Positions 10,540 to 20,427 of a DNA stretch of 64,000 nucleotides are shown here, one piece after another. The DNA comes from Streptococcus urinalis 2285-97 (lineage in GTDB: Bacteria; Bacillota; Bacilli; Lactobacillales; Streptococcaceae): the NCBI RefSeq assembly GCF_000188055.2, contig NZ_AEUZ02000001.1:634001-698000 (forward strand). Direction: 5' to 3'. Positions within the stretch are counted from its first letter, which is position 1; every line of letters starts with the position of its first letter. The position numbers and the translations under genes are program-made. The notes beneath the pieces are model-generated. The model made no database searches. It had not been told where the DNA came from and worked only from the letters and a program-made list of their open reading frames with translations.

Positions 10540-10606
10540 GTTTTCTTCTTCCTTTATTTATTAGCATCCCCACATGCTTGTTAGAAAGGGATATAGTCGT
10601 TTTATA

Positions 10607-10831
10607 TTAGATGATTTCTTTTAGTTTAGCTGGTTTAAAGCCAGAAAATACGATATCACCAGCTTCAATAACTGGTGCAGAACTAAATCCTAAACTTTTT
10701 ACATAGTCAATTTTTTCTGGGTGTTGATCAATATTGATTTCTTCAAATTCAGCACCATTTTGTTCTAAAAATTTCTTTGTCATTTTACATTGCATACAGT
10801 TATTCTTTGAAAATACAACAATATTTGCCAT
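10607..10831 (-). CDS. nrdH: NrdH glutaredoxin-like protein
   Basis: Small redoxin of 74 residues that reduces NrdE. The start MANIVVFSKNNC at 10831 is preferred because AAAGGAG lies just upstream; a longer reading frame exists but its extra residues are not family-like. The redox motif is CMQC, and the C-terminal half has the SAPVIEAGD cis-proline loop and GFKPAKL, both typical of NrdH. It is the first gene of the nrdHEF operon, downstream of two NrdR-type boxes. Confidence 0.94.
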   Translation of the reverse strand: MANIVVFSKNNCMQCKMTKKFLEQNGAEFEEINIDQHPEKIDYVKSLGFSSAPVIEAGDIVFSGFKPAKLKEII

Positions 10832-10902
10832 TTTTTTATCTCCTTTGTTATTTAAACATGATAATAGAATAACGGAATTTAAATTAAAAATCAAGATGAA
10901 AA

Positions 10903-10949
10903 TACTATATCTTGTGTGAAAAGATTTTCACAAACCCTAAATATTGTGT
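10903..10949 (-). promoter_or_regulatory. nrdHEF promoter with two NrdR-type boxes
   Basis: Two sites read TACTATATCTTGTGT (10903-10917) and CCCTAAATATTGTGT (10935-10949) on the plus strand. Both resemble the NrdR box, and they lie 32 bp apart, three helical turns. On the minus strand a TTGTGA box (10928-10933) and TATAGT (10904-10909) with 18 bp between them lie within this pair, so the proximal box covers the -10. A second possible promoter is TTGATT (10889-10894) with TATTCT (10866-10871), 17 bp apart. Confidence 0.7.
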
Positions 10950-11079
10950 TGAAGCTTGATTTTCTTAGAAAAATCAGTCAATGAGTAATTTGAAGTTTTA
11001 AATCTTTTCTTTTTGAGAAAATAAAAATGAAAATAAAGACGAAATATACAGAAGTTTTTTTCACGAAAAAGATTTAATC

Positions 11080-11108
11080 TTGAAAATAGATAAGCAATAT
11101 GCTATAAT
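11080..11108 (+). promoter_or_regulatory. ptsHI promoter
   Basis: TTGAAA, exactly 17 bases, TATAAT, giving a leader of about 60 nt before ptsH. The interval 10950-11079 shows no further clear element. Confidence 0.8.
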
Positions 11109-11173
11109 TTGTTCTTGTAAGGGTTACCATGTCGGTTTCCTAATAATACACATTTTAAAAGGAGAATCCTAAT

Positions 11174-11437
11174 ATGGCTTCAAAAGATTTTCACATTGTA
11201 GCAGAAACTGGTATCCACGCTCGTCCAGCTACATTACTTGTTCAAACAGCTAGCAAATTTGCTTCAGATATTACTCTTGATTACAAAGGTAAAGCAGTTA
11301 ACCTTAAATCAATCATGGGTGTTATGAGTCTTGGTGTTGGTCAAGGTGCTGATGTTACAATTTCAGCTGAAGGTGCTGATGCTGACGATGCTATTGCAGC
11401 TATCGAAGAAACAATGACTAAAGAAGGATTGGCATAA
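11174..11437 (+). CDS. ptsH: phosphocarrier protein HPr
   Basis: Phosphocarrier of the sugar phosphotransferase system, 87 residues. His15 lies in GIHARPAT, the site phosphorylated by enzyme I. Ser46 lies in [12 protein letters not shown], the site of HPr kinase, so this protein can also act as CcpA co-repressor. AAAAGGAG precedes the ATG. The stop is 4 bases before ptsI, so both are co-translated. Codon use is that of a highly expressed gene. Confidence 0.98.
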   Translation: MASKDFHIVAETGIHARPATLLVQTASKFASDITLDYKGKAVNLKSIMGVMSLGVGQGADVTISAEGADADDAIAAIEETMTKEGLA

Positions 11438-11441
11438 TATT

Positions 11442-13166
11442 ATGACAGAAATGCTTAAAGGAATTGCAGCTTCTGATGGTGTTGCTGTTGCTAAAGCATA
11501 TCTACTCGTTCAACCGGATTTGTCATTTGAGACTGTAACAGTCGAAGATACAAATGCAGAAGAAGCTCGCCTTGATGTTGCATTACAAGCTTCACAAGAC
11601 GAGCTTTCTGTTATCCGTGCTAAAGCAGTAGAAAGCTTAGGCAAAGAAGCAGCGGCAGTATTTGATGCTCATTTAATGGTTCTCTCTGATCCTGAAATGA
11701 TCAGCCAAATTAAAGAAACAATCAGAGCAAAACAAATCAATGCAGAAGCTGGACTAAAAGAAGTTACTGACATGTTTATCACTATCTTTGAAGGTATGGA
11801 AGATAATCCATACATGCAAGAACGTGCTGCAGATATCAAAGATGTTGCTAAGCGTGTATTAGCACATTTATTAGGTGTTAAGCTTCCGAATCCTGCAACA
11901 ATTGACGAAGAATCAATCGTAATTGCACATGATTTAACGCCTTCAGATACCGCACAATTGAATAAACAATTTGTTAAAGCTTTTGTGACAAATATCGGAG
12001 GACGTACAAGTCATTCAGCTATTATGGCGCGTACTTTAGAAATTGCAGCTGTTTTGGGAACAAATGATGTTACCAGTCGTGTCAAAGATGGTGATTTAAT
12101 CGCTGTTAATGGTATTACAGGTGAAGTAATTATCAACCCATCTAATGAACAAATTGCAGCATACCAAGAAGCTGGTCAAGCTTATGCAAAACAAAAAGCG
12201 GAATGGGCTCTTCTTAAAGATTCAAAAACAGTTACAGCTGATGGCAAACACTTTGAATTGGCTGCCAACATTGGTACGCCTAAAGACGTTGAAGGTGTAA
12301 ACGACAATGGTGCAGAAGCTGTTGGACTCTACCGTACTGAGTTCCTTTACATGGATTCTCAAGATTTTCCAACTGAAGATGAGCAATACCAAGCTTATAA
12401 AGCTGTTCTTGAAGGAATGAATGGTAAACCAGTAGTTGTTCGTACAATGGATATTGGTGGAGATAAGGAATTACCTTATTTTGACTTACCTAAAGAAATG
12501 AATCCATTCTTAGGATTCCGTGCTTTACGTATTTCAATTTCTGAAACAGGTAATCAAATGTTCCGTACTCAAATTCGTGCATTATTACGTGCTTCAGTTC
12601 ATGGTCAACTTCGTATCATGTTCCCAATGGTTGCACTCCTTAAAGAATTTAGAGCTGCCAAAGCGATATTTGATGAAGAAAAAGCAAATCTTAAAGCAGA
12701 AGGAGTTGCCGTTTCAGATGATATTCAAGTTGGTATCATGATTGAAATTCCAGCAGCAGCAATGCTTGCGGATCAATTTGCTAAAGAAGTAGACTTCTTC
12801 TCAATTGGAACAAATGACCTTATCCAATACACAATGGCTGCTGACCGTATGAATGAACAAGTTTCATATCTTTATCAACCATATAACCCATCAATTCTTC
12901 GTTTGATCAACAATGTTATCAAAGCAGCTCATGCTGAAGGTAAATGGGCTGGTATGTGTGGTGAGATGGCTGGTGATCAACAAGCTGTTCCACTCCTTGT
13001 CGGAATGGGACTTGATGAGTTCTCAATGTCAGCTACCTCAGTACTTCGTACACGTAGTTTGATGAAAGATCTTGACACAGCTAAAATGCAAGAATATGCA
13101 AATCGTGCATTGACAGAGTGTTCAACTGCTGAAGAAGTACTTGAACTTCAAAAAGAATATCTATAA
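11442..13166 (+). CDS. ptsI: PTS enzyme I
   Basis: Phosphoenolpyruvate-protein phosphotransferase, 574 residues. It moves phosphate from PEP to HPr and starts sugar uptake. The phospho-histidine lies in [13 protein letters not shown] near residue 190. The PEP-binding barrel carries [10 protein letters not shown] and the C-terminal [14 protein letters not shown] and GMCGEMAGD motifs, with the active cysteine in the last. The Shine-Dalgarno lies within the end of ptsH. It is complete and ends at a strong terminator. Confidence 0.98.
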   Translation: MTEMLKGIAASDGVAVAKAYLLVQPDLSFETVTVEDTNAEEARLDVALQASQDELSVIRAKAVESLGKEAAAVFDAHLMVLSDPEMISQIKETIRAKQINAEAGLKEVTDMFITIFEGMEDNPYMQERAADIKDVAKRVLAHLLGVKLPNPATIDEESIVIAHDLTPSDTAQLNKQFVKAFVTNIGGRTSHSAIMARTLEIAAVLGTNDVTSRVKDGDLIAVNGITGEVIINPSNEQIAAYQEAGQAYAKQKAEWALLKDSKTVTADGKHFELAANIGTPKDVEGVNDNGAEAVGLYRTEFLYMDSQDFPTEDEQYQAYKAVLEGMNGKPVVVRTMDIGGDKELPYFDLPKEMNPFLGFRALRISISETGNQMFRTQIRALLRASVHGQLRIMFPMVALLKEFRAAKAIFDEEKANLKAEGVAVSDDIQVGIMIEIPAAAMLADQFAKEVDFFSIGTNDLIQYTMAADRMNEQVSYLYQPYNPSILRLINNVIKAAHAEGKWAGMCGEMAGDQQAVPLLVGMGLDEFSMSATSVLRTRSLMKDLDTAKMQEYANRALTECSTAEEVLELQKEYL

Positions 13167-13173
13167 TCGTTGA

Positions 13174-13201
13174 AAGTAGAACTTAGGTTCTACTTTTTTT
13201 A
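13174..13201 (+). terminator. ptsHI terminator
   Basis: AAAGTAGAAC, TTAG loop, GTTCTACTTTTTTT. Confidence 0.92.
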
Positions 13202-13299
13202 GAAAGTTATTGCACACATTCTTGAATTATGTCAAATAATTGAAAAATCCAAGAAAAGTGATAGAATAAAACTACAATTGTAAAAAAGGAGAAAAAAGG

Positions 13300-14727
13300 T
13301 TGACAAAACAATATAAAAATTATGTCAATGGTGAGTGGAAACTTTCAGAAAATGAAATCAAGATTTATGCTCCTGCAAGTGGAGAAGAACTTGGTTCAGT
13401 TCCTGCAATGACACAAGCTGAAGTAGATGACGTTTATGCATCTGCTAAAGCAGCTCTTCCTGCATGGCGTGCTCTATCATATGTTGAACGTGCTAATTAT
13501 CTACACAAAGCTGCTGATATTCTTGTACGTGATGCTGAAAAGATTGGTTCTGTTCTTTCACAAGAGGTTGCAAAAGGACATAAATCTGCAGTCTCTGAAG
13601 TGATTCGTACTGCTGAAATTATTAATTATGCTGCTGAAGAAGGTTTGCGTATGGAGGGTGAAGTTCTTGAAGGCGGTAGTTTTGAAGCTGCTAGCAAGAA
13701 AAAAATCGCTATTGTTCGTCGTGAACCTGTAGGACTTGTTCTTGCTATTTCACCATTTAACTATCCTGTTAACTTAGCTGGATCAAAAATTGCCCCAGCC
13801 CTAATTGCAGGAAATGTAGTTGCCCTTAAACCACCAACGCAAGGTTCCATTTCTGGTATTTTACTTGCTCAAGCATTTGCTGAAGCAGGTATTCCTGCTG
13901 GTGTATTCAACACTATTACAGGTCGTGGTTCTGTTATCGGTGATTATATTGTAGAACATGAAGCTGTTAATTTTATTAACTTTACGGGTTCTACACCAGT
14001 AGGTGAACGTATCGGTAAATTAGCAGGCATGCGTCCAATTATGCTTGAATTAGGTGGTAAAGATTCAGCAATTGTTCTAGAAGATGCTGATCTTGATGTT
14101 GCTGCTAAAAATATTGTAGCTGGTGCTTTCGGCTATTCTGGTCAACGCTGTACGGCTGTTAAACGTGTCCTTGTTATGGATAGTGTAGCGGATGCCTTAG
14201 TTGAAAAAGTAAGTCAAAAAGTGAGTGCGCTAACTATTGGTAATCCTGAAGATGATGCTGACATTACACCTTTAATTGATACAAAAGCAGCAGATTTTGT
14301 TGAAGGATTGATCAATGATGCAAAAGAAAAAGGTGCACAACCTCTTCATGAAATCAAACGTGAAGGAAATCTTGTTTGTCCTCTAGTTTTTGACAAGGTA
14401 ACAACAGATATGCGTCTTGCTTGGGAAGAACCATTTGGTCCTGTATTACCATTTATTCGTGTTAAATCTGTTGAAGAAGCTATTAAAATTTCAAATGAGT
14501 CAGAGTATGGACTTCAAGCTTCAGTGTTTACAAACAATTTCCCACGTGCATTTGCTATTGCAGAACAATTAGAAGTGGGGACTGTTCATATTAATAATAA
14601 AACACAACGTGGTACAGATAACTTCCCATTCTTAGGAGCTAAAAAATCTGGTGCTGGTGTTCAAGGTGTTAAATATTCAATTGAAGCGATGACATCTGTC
14701 AAATCTGTTGTTTTTGATATTGAATAA
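13300..14727 (+). CDS. gapN: NADP-dependent non-phosphorylating glyceraldehyde-3-phosphate dehydrogenase
   Basis: Oxidises glyceraldehyde-3-phosphate to 3-phosphoglycerate with NADP, giving streptococci cytosolic NADPH. It is 475 residues long, the normal GapN size, in the aldehyde dehydrogenase superfamily. The catalytic cysteine is in GQRCTAVKR near residue 284, the general base glutamate in ELGGKDS near 250, and the cofactor motif FTGSTPVGE near 225. The start codon is TTG at 13300 with AAAAGGAG eight bases upstream; the first in-frame ATG would remove conserved sequence. The gene stands alone between two terminators. Confidence 0.96.
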   Translation: MTKQYKNYVNGEWKLSENEIKIYAPASGEELGSVPAMTQAEVDDVYASAKAALPAWRALSYVERANYLHKAADILVRDAEKIGSVLSQEVAKGHKSAVSEVIRTAEIINYAAEEGLRMEGEVLEGGSFEAASKKKIAIVRREPVGLVLAISPFNYPVNLAGSKIAPALIAGNVVALKPPTQGSISGILLAQAFAEAGIPAGVFNTITGRGSVIGDYIVEHEAVNFINFTGSTPVGERIGKLAGMRPIMLELGGKDSAIVLEDADLDVAAKNIVAGAFGYSGQRCTAVKRVLVMDSVADALVEKVSQKVSALTIGNPEDDADITPLIDTKAADFVEGLINDAKEKGAQPLHEIKREGNLVCPLVFDKVTTDMRLAWEEPFGPVLPFIRVKSVEEAIKISNESEYGLQASVFTNNFPRAFAIAEQLEVGTVHINNKTQRGTDNFPFLGAKKSGAGVQGVKYSIEAMTSVKSVVFDIE

Positions 14728-14728
14728 A

Positions 14729-14757
14729 TAAAAAAAGAAGCAAAAGCTTCTTTTTTT
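14729..14757. terminator. bidirectional terminator between gapN and the DEAD-box helicase
   Basis: AAAAAGAAGC, AAAA loop, GCTTCTTTTTTT. The helicase stop codon is inside its distal arm. Confidence 0.9.
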
Positions 14758-15838
14758 ATTTTTCAATTAGGGTTTGATTTTTTAGGGTAACTTCAGAGAC
14801 TGTAGCCATTTTTTTAAGTTTTTTAAGATCTTCAGGATGAGTGACAAATGTGATGACGGTTCCTTCTTTTCCCATTCTACCAGTTCTTCCAGAACGATGT
14901 GTATAAACTTCTTTGTTTCTAGGAATATCATAGTTGATTACTAATTCTAGGTTTTCGATATCAATACCTCTTGCTACCATATCCGTTGCTAGAAGTAAGT
15001 TTATCTTTTGGTGTTTAAAATTGTCAAGAATCACTTTTCTAAATTTAGTATTAATGTCACTGGCTAGTGAAACGACATTAGCATTTTGATAGGTTAACTT
15101 TTCTTCATTTGAGCCAAGGTCAGATAAGTTATTAAAGAAGACTAAGCCTCGAAGTTGGGGAATATTTGAAAATTTTCGAAGTAATTCTGTGCCTTGCCTT
15201 TTGTCAACTTGAATGTAATAATGATTAATATTATTTAATGTTTGATGAGACAAGTCAATTTTTATAGTATTGTTGACAAGATCACTAGATTTGATCTTGT
15301 TAGTTGCACTAATATAAATCATTTGATGGTCCTTAGGCACATAGTGGGTAATACTGTTAACAAAATGAAATTGAGAATCACTAAGTAGCTCATCATATTC
15401 ATCAAGGATAATGGTCTCAATAGACATCATTTTAACTTTTTTGAGCTTAACTAGCTCAAAAATACGACCTGGAGTCCCGATAATAATTTCTGGTCCTTTT
15501 TTGAGCCGTTCAATTTGTCTTTTTTGACTTGATCCTGAAAGGAGTAATTGAGCTTCTAAACCAATTAATTTTGCCCATTCTTTGGTTACATCGAAGATTT
15601 GCCCAGCTAATTCTGTATTTGGTGCTAATATTAGTAATTGCTGTGCTTTTTTAGGTTTTAGATTTAGAAGACTTGGAAAAAGATAAGCAAGAGTTTTCCC
15701 CGTCCCTGTGGGACTTATACCAAGGACATTTTCGTTTTCCTGAATAGGTTTAAAGAGTTGATTTTGAATATCAGTAAACTGATCAAATCCTTTATTGGAT
15801 AGTTCATCTTGCCAAGAGTGTGGTAAATTGTTAATCAT
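14756..15838 (-). CDS. DEAD-box RNA helicase
   Basis: ATP-dependent RNA helicase, 360 residues, with the minimal two-RecA-domain core and no C-terminal extension. Motifs in order: SPTGTGKT (I), TPGRI (Ib), DEYD in place of DEAD (II, near residue 150), SATNK (III), then DMVARGID and HRSGRTGRMG (V and VI). The DEYD variant occurs in Gram-positive members. It probably assists ribosome assembly or mRNA turnover in the cytoplasm. It is transcribed alone, divergent from udk. The family assignment is secure, the specific role is not. Confidence 0.92.
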   Translation of the reverse strand: MINNLPHSWQDELSNKGFDQFTDIQNQLFKPIQENENVLGISPTGTGKTLAYLFPSLLNLKPKKAQQLLILAPNTELAGQIFDVTKEWAKLIGLEAQLLLSGSSQKRQIERLKKGPEIIIGTPGRIFELVKLKKVKMMSIETIILDEYDELLSDSQFHFVNSITHYVPKDHQMIYISATNKIKSSDLVNNTIKIDLSHQTLNNINHYYIQVDKRQGTELLRKFSNIPQLRGLVFFNNLSDLGSNEEKLTYQNANVVSLASDINTKFRKVILDNFKHQKINLLLATDMVARGIDIENLELVINYDIPRNKEVYTHRSGRTGRMGKEGTVITFVTHPEDLKKLKKMATVSEVTLKNQTLIEK

Positions 15839-15930
15839 TGTATTTCCTTTTTTTACTTGTGTTACTCTTTTATTATAGCATGATTTTTGGTAGAATAGAC
15901 CGAAAGACTTTTTGAGATTTGGAGTAAATA

Positions 15931-16563
15931 ATGCGAAAAAAACCTATCATTATTGGTGTTACAGGAGGATCTGGTGGGGGTAAGACCAGTGTATCACGTG
16001 CGATTTTAGACAATTTTCCAAATGCAAGAGTTGCAATGATTGAACATGACTCTTACTATAAAGATCAAGGTCACCTTACTTTTGATGAAAGAGTCACGAC
16101 AAATTACGACCATCCTTTAGCATTTGATACAGATTTTATGATTGATCAATTAAAGGAATTAATTGCTGGGAGACCTGTAGATATTCCAATTTATGATTAT
16201 AAAAATCATACAAGAAGTGATAGAACTTATCGTCAAGACCCACAAGATGTCTTTATCGTAGAAGGTATCCTAGTTTTAGAGGACGAGCGCCTTAGAGACT
16301 TAATGGATATCAAAATATTTGTGGATACTGACGACGACATCCGTATTATTCGTCGGATTAAGAGAGACATGGTCGAGCGTGGAAGAAGTCTAGATAGTAT
16401 TATTGAACAGTATACAGCAGTTGTAAAACCTATGTATCATCAATTTATTGAACCGACAAAACGTTATGCCGATATTGTTGTTCCAGAAGGAGTAAGTAAT
16501 TTAGTAGCTATTGATTTAATTAATACAAAAATTGCAAGTATTCTAGGGGAAAGTAGTGAATAG
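15931..16563 (+). CDS. udk: uridine kinase
   Basis: Phosphorylates uridine and cytidine with ATP or GTP in pyrimidine salvage; 210 residues, full length. The P-loop GGSGGGKTS is near residue 12, and the substrate-binding YDHPLAFD follows near 55. EGILVLED and [12 protein letters not shown] complete the family pattern. A TGG-TAGAAT extended -10 lies at 15888-15896. A terminator follows within 30 bases. Confidence 0.97.
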   Translation: MRKKPIIIGVTGGSGGGKTSVSRAILDNFPNARVAMIEHDSYYKDQGHLTFDERVTTNYDHPLAFDTDFMIDQLKELIAGRPVDIPIYDYKNHTRSDRTYRQDPQDVFIVEGILVLEDERLRDLMDIKIFVDTDDDIRIIRRIKRDMVERGRSLDSIIEQYTAVVKPMYHQFIEPTKRYADIVVPEGVSNLVAIDLINTKIASILGESSE

Positions 16564-16590
16564 GCAAACCTAAGTGGTTAGCCTTTTTTA
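16562..16590 (+). terminator. udk terminator
   Basis: AGGCAAACC, TAAGT loop, GGTTAGCCTTTTTT, with one mismatched pair. Confidence 0.75.
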
Positions 16591-16605
16591 GTTAAAGGAT
16601 AAAAA

Positions 16606-16884
16606 ATGTTAATACTCATCTATTTATTTCTATTATTGTGGAATCTTTTTGTATTTATACTCTATGGTGTTGATAAATCGCGTGCTCAAAAAAATCAATG
16701 GCGAATCTCAGAAAAAACACTCTTGTTGACAGCATTCTTTTTTGGCGGTTTTGGTGCCTTTTTAGGTGGGAAAATCATGCATCATAAAACAAAAAAGTGG
16801 TATTTTAGAGTAGTTTGGTATTTGGGAATGTTAATGGTATTAGCACTGATTGGCATGATTTTTTACTCTTTTCCGTCAGTTTAA
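16606..16884 (+). CDS. DUF1294 family small membrane protein
   Basis: Protein of 92 residues with three hydrophobic segments (about 1-22, 40-58 and 68-90) separated by basic loops. The loop HHKTKKWYF is typical of the DUF1294 family, whose function is unknown. AAAGGATAAAAA precedes the ATG. It lies after the udk terminator, so read-through or a weak local promoter would be needed. It looks intact. Confidence 0.8.
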   Translation: MLILIYLFLLLWNLFVFILYGVDKSRAQKNQWRISEKTLLLTAFFFGGFGAFLGGKIMHHKTKKWYFRVVWYLGMLMVLALIGMIFYSFPSV

Positions 16885-16961
16885 TATTATTATTTTTGAT
16901 ATCAATATTGTTAATTCTTATGGAAAAAGATTTCTTTTATACTGATAAAGCATATGAAATT

Positions 16962-16977
16962 TGATATAATGTAGATT
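16962..16977 (+). promoter_or_regulatory. extended -10 promoter, likely leaderless
   Basis: TGA-TATAAT at 16962-16970 with only 7 bases before the ATG at 16978, so transcription should begin at or next to the start codon. Confidence 0.6.
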
Positions 16978-17475
16978 ATGGAAAAAAGAAATAAAATCGC
17001 AGCTTACAACTTAATGCTAGCTCAAGCAGAAGTCTTGTTTGCAAAGGAAAGTAACCCTATTGCTAACCTTTCCAATGCAAGTGCATTAATCAAAACAACC
17101 TTACCAGATTCTGTTTTTTCTGGATTTTATCTAACAACTCAAGAAAACGAATTAATTTTAGGGCCATTTCAGGGGAATGTATCTTGTGTGCACATTCATT
17201 ATGGAAAAGGTGTCTGTGGTGAAGCTGCTCAAAAACAAGAAACGTTAATAGTTGACGATGTGACGAAACATCAAAATTATATTGCATGTGATTCTGCAGC
17301 AAAAAGTGAAATTGTTGTTCCAATGATAAAAGACAACAAAGTTATTGGAGTCTTGGACTTGGATTCTTCAAATGTTGCAGACTATGATGAAATTGATAAA
17401 GAATATCTTGAAAAATTGGTTTATCTTTTAATGAATAAAACCATTTTCCATTATCAAATGTTTGAACTGGAGTAG
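16978..17475 (+). CDS. free methionine-(R)-sulfoxide reductase, GAF domain
   Basis: GAF-domain protein of 165 residues, matching the fRMsr (YebR) family that repairs free methionine-R-sulfoxide. The three family cysteines are present in VSCVHIHYGKGVCGEA and IACDSAAKSEI, around residues 79, 89 and 113. The start codon lies 7 bases after a TATAAT box and no Shine-Dalgarno fits, so the mRNA is probably leaderless. The stop is 3 bases before dnaX, so the two genes are one transcription unit, an arrangement common in streptococci. Confidence 0.88.
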   Translation: MEKRNKIAAYNLMLAQAEVLFAKESNPIANLSNASALIKTTLPDSVFSGFYLTTQENELILGPFQGNVSCVHIHYGKGVCGEAAQKQETLIVDDVTKHQNYIACDSAAKSEIVVPMIKDNKVIGVLDLDSSNVADYDEIDKEYLEKLVYLLMNKTIFHYQMFELE

Positions 17476-17478
17476 TTA

Positions 17479-19152
17479 ATGTACCAAGCCTTATACCGGA
17501 AATACCGCAGCCAAACCTTTCATGAAATGGTTGGCCAGACTGTAGTCTCCACAACTTTAAAACAAGCCGTTGAAACTGGGAAAATTAGTCATGCTTATCT
17601 GTTTTCTGGTCCAAGGGGTACTGGAAAGACGAGTGCAGCAAAGATATTTGCTAAAGCAATGAACTGTCCTAATCAAGTAAATGGTGAACCTTGTAATCAA
17701 TGTGATATCTGCCGTGATATCACAAATGGGAGTCTAGAAGATGTCATCGAAATTGATGCTGCTTCAAATAATGGTGTTGATGAAATCCGAGAAATCCGAG
17801 ATAAGTCAACCTATGCTCCAAGTAGAGCCACTTACAAAGTTTATATTATCGATGAAGTACATATGTTATCAACAGGTGCTTTTAATGCTTTATTAAAGAC
17901 ATTAGAAGAACCAACTGAAAATGTCGTCTTTATTCTTGCGACAACTGAATTACATAAGATTCCAGCAACAATTCTTTCTAGAGTTCAACGTTTTGAGTTT
18001 AAGACCATTAAACAAATTGATATTAAAAATCATCTTATTACCATCCTTGAAAATGAAGGCATCAGTTATGACACTGAAGCTTTGGATATTATTTCAAGAA
18101 GAGCAGAAGGTGGAATGAGAGATGCTCTGTCTATCTTAGATCAGGCTCTTAGTCTCACTACTGATGCTAAAGTCAGTCAAGAAATTGCAGAAGAGATTAC
18201 AGGAACAATTAGTTTATCCTTGTTAGATGATTATGTTCAAAAGCTACTAGAAAAAGATGCAGCTTCAGCATTAGCAATTCTTGAACAACTCTTTGAACAA
18301 GGTAAGAGCATGCAACGCTTTGCTACTGATCTTTTACTTTATTTTAGAGATTTACTGATGGTAAAGTCTGGAAGTGAGAATCTTCATCAATCAGCCTTAT
18401 TTGAACTTAATCTAGAAATGGCAACAAGTCAACTCTTTCAAATGATTAATATTGTGACTGAAAGTTTACCTGCAATAAAACAAGGAACTCATCCCAAGGT
18501 ATTTGCTGAAGTGATGACAATCAAATTAACAGAAGTTGATTCTGCATCTCATACGAATTCTGAGATAGCATTGTCAGACTCTTTGAATGAAGAGTTATCG
18601 GATCTTCGACGTCAAGTGTCAGAATTAAAGACACAATTAGAAAAATTTCAGCATAGTAATCAAGAAGTAAGTACTAGAGTTAATCAGAAAACACAAGTCA
18701 CTTATAAAATTGATAAAGGTAAGATTCTAACAATTATGCAAGAAACAGTTGCAGATAGTTTGAAATCACGCCAATATTTGGATGCACTTAAAGGTGCTTG
18801 GAATGATATTTTAGATTCTATTTCAGCTCAAGATAGAGCATTATTATTAGGTTCAGAGCCAGTATTAGCTAATAGTGAGAATGCCATATTAGCATTTGAT
18901 GCTGCATTTAATGCTGAACAAGCAATGAAGAGAACAGATTTAAACACCATATTTGGTAATATTATGAGTCAGGCAGCAGGATTCTCACCAAATATTTTAG
19001 CTGTTCCAAGACAAGATTTTAACCAAATTCGCTCTGAATTTGCTAGTCAAATGAAAAAAGACAAACCGGATGATCAGGCTCAAAAAGAAGAGCCTGAAAT
19101 TCCAGAAGGTTTTGACTTTTTAGCAGGTAAAATCAATACAATTGAAGATTAA
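17479..19152 (+). CDS. dnaX: DNA polymerase III subunit gamma/tau
   Basis: Clamp-loader ATPase, 557 residues. Walker A GPRGTGKTS is near residue 44, the zinc-binding cysteines follow in CPNQVNGEPCNQCDIC, the Walker B DEVHML near 125, and the sensor SRVQRF near 170. The C-terminal tau-like part holds a coiled segment near 375-395. It loads the sliding clamp and ties together the polymerase cores at the fork. It is translated directly after the methionine sulfoxide reductase gene. I see no programmed frameshift signal of the A6G type. Confidence 0.97.
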   Translation: MYQALYRKYRSQTFHEMVGQTVVSTTLKQAVETGKISHAYLFSGPRGTGKTSAAKIFAKAMNCPNQVNGEPCNQCDICRDITNGSLEDVIEIDAASNNGVDEIREIRDKSTYAPSRATYKVYIIDEVHMLSTGAFNALLKTLEEPTENVVFILATTELHKIPATILSRVQRFEFKTIKQIDIKNHLITILENEGISYDTEALDIISRRAEGGMRDALSILDQALSLTTDAKVSQEIAEEITGTISLSLLDDYVQKLLEKDAASALAILEQLFEQGKSMQRFATDLLLYFRDLLMVKSGSENLHQSALFELNLEMATSQLFQMINIVTESLPAIKQGTHPKVFAEVMTIKLTEVDSASHTNSEIALSDSLNEELSDLRRQVSELKTQLEKFQHSNQEVSTRVNQKTQVTYKIDKGKILTIMQETVADSLKSRQYLDALKGAWNDILDSISAQDRALLLGSEPVLANSENAILAFDAAFNAEQAMKRTDLNTIFGNIMSQAAGFSPNILAVPRQDFNQIRSEFASQMKKDKPDDQAQKEEPEIPEGFDFLAGKINTIED

Positions 19153-19153
19153 A

Positions 19154-19186
19154 AAAAAGTGAAATAAGAAATTTATTTCACTTTTT
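19154..19186 (+). terminator. dnaX terminator
   Basis: AAGTGAAATAA, GAAA loop, TTATTTCACTTTTT. It runs directly into the next promoter. Confidence 0.85.
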
Positions 19187-19200
19187 GGTATAATAACAGT

Positions 19201-19410
19201 ATGACAATTAGACAATTTATCTTTATTGCACTTTTGTGTAGTTTTGAAACTTATTTTTTTAATGATGCCATTTTAAGTGGTGATTATATTTTTGCGATTT
19301 TTTGGGGGTTTCTACTTTATAGAGACCTTAGACGCGCACATACAATCAATAAACTAACCAAAACAATTGTTGACTCCCTTAAGGATCCTAACTCCAAGAA
19401 GAAAGACTAA
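19201..19410 (+). CDS. DUF3272-like small membrane protein
   Basis: Product of 69 residues with two hydrophobic stretches (about 4-20 and 25-42) and a basic C-terminus ending in KKKD. It resembles the streptococcal DUF3272 family of unknown function. The promoter is the extended -10 TGG-TATAAT at 19186-19194, which leaves 6 bases before the ATG, so translation is probably leaderless. Its 3' end overlaps the convergent birA by about 23 bases. Confidence 0.65.
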   Translation: MTIRQFIFIALLCSFETYFFNDAILSGDYIFAIFWGFLLYRDLRRAHTINKLTKTIVDSLKDPNSKKKD

Positions 19411-20323
19411 TTTCTCCACTTCGGAGTTTTTTTGTTTCTCCATTATCCAGTTTAACAATTAAATGTCCTTGATCAGTAATTTCTTTGGCAATACCCTTAA
19501 AGAACTGGTGATTCTCTTCGAAAGTTACTTGTTTATCAAGAACAAGTGATTTATCTTTGTAAACTTTTAACAGGTCTTTTTCAGGAGTTTCAAAAAATAA
19601 TGTCCAAATACGAGAAATCAGATCTTGTCTTGTAATGGTAGGATTTTGGTTATATAAAGAAGTTGCTTTATTTTCTATGGCTTTTGGAAAGACTACATTG
19701 GAAAAATTTAATCCAATTCCGATTATCATGTCAGTTACTAAACCAGTTTCAATGGAGGTAAGAGCTTCGGTCAAAATACCTCCTATTTTTTTATCATTAA
19801 AATAGATGTCATTAACCCATTTAATGTCAGTTTCAATGCCAGTTAGTTGACTGATTGCTTTCACAGTAGCTGAAGCAATGAGTAGTGTATAAGGTTTGAT
19901 CTCTTGAAAAGGCACATTAGGAGTTAATCGTAAACTCATATATATGCCACCTTGTGGTGAATAAAAATTCCGATCATATCTTCCCTTACCCTTTTCTTGA
20001 TGGTCACTAATATAGAGATGAGGAACGTTATCTTTATTTTGTATGCCTAGTTTGGCTTCTGTTTGTGTTGATTGACAACTTTTTTGATAGGTAACTGAAA
20101 TCCCAAGATTATTTTCAAGTTGTTCTGGAATGATGATATCTCCCGATGTCAGTCGATATCCTTTATGTTTAGCAGAATCAATTTGGACACCTGAAGCCTG
20201 AAGAGATTTGATGGCCTTCCAAACAGCAGTTCTTGAAATATGTAATTGTTCAGCGATTGTTTCTCCACTAAGATAGTCTTTCTCTTGAATAAGAAGTTGG
20301 TAGATGGTTTCACTAGTTTTCAT
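19388..20323 (-). CDS. birA: bifunctional biotin-protein ligase / biotin operon repressor
   Basis: Attaches biotin to carboxylases and, through its N-terminal helix-turn-helix (residues about 5-55, SGETIAEQLHISRTAVWKAI), can bind DNA. The ligase core has the biotinyl-5'-AMP loop GKGRYDRNF near residue 115 and KWVNDIYF near 175. The start at 20323 gives MKTSETIYQLL, the normal family N-terminus, 311 residues; an upstream in-frame ATG at 20362 cannot be excluded because neither has an ideal Shine-Dalgarno. Confidence 0.92.
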   Translation of the reverse strand: MKTSETIYQLLIQEKDYLSGETIAEQLHISRTAVWKAIKSLQASGVQIDSAKHKGYRLTSGDIIIPEQLENNLGISVTYQKSCQSTQTEAKLGIQNKDNVPHLYISDHQEKGKGRYDRNFYSPQGGIYMSLRLTPNVPFQEIKPYTLLIASATVKAISQLTGIETDIKWVNDIYFNDKKIGGILTEALTSIETGLVTDMIIGIGLNFSNVVFPKAIENKATSLYNQNPTITRQDLISRIWTLFFETPEKDLLKVYKDKSLVLDKQVTFEENHQFFKGIAKEITDQGHLIVKLDNGETKKLRSGEISLSSWS

Positions 20324-20427
20324 AGCCTTAGTATAGTCTATTTTAATAAAAAGGAAAAGCAAAATCTAAAAAAATCTTTTTCATCATTTTTTTAGGATAT
20401 TCTTTTTCTTTTTTAATCTTAAAGTGC

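Noticed and set aside
17479..19152. Programmed frameshift in dnaX giving a separate gamma subunit
   Set aside because: No slippery A-run with a downstream hairpin was visible near the domain III end.
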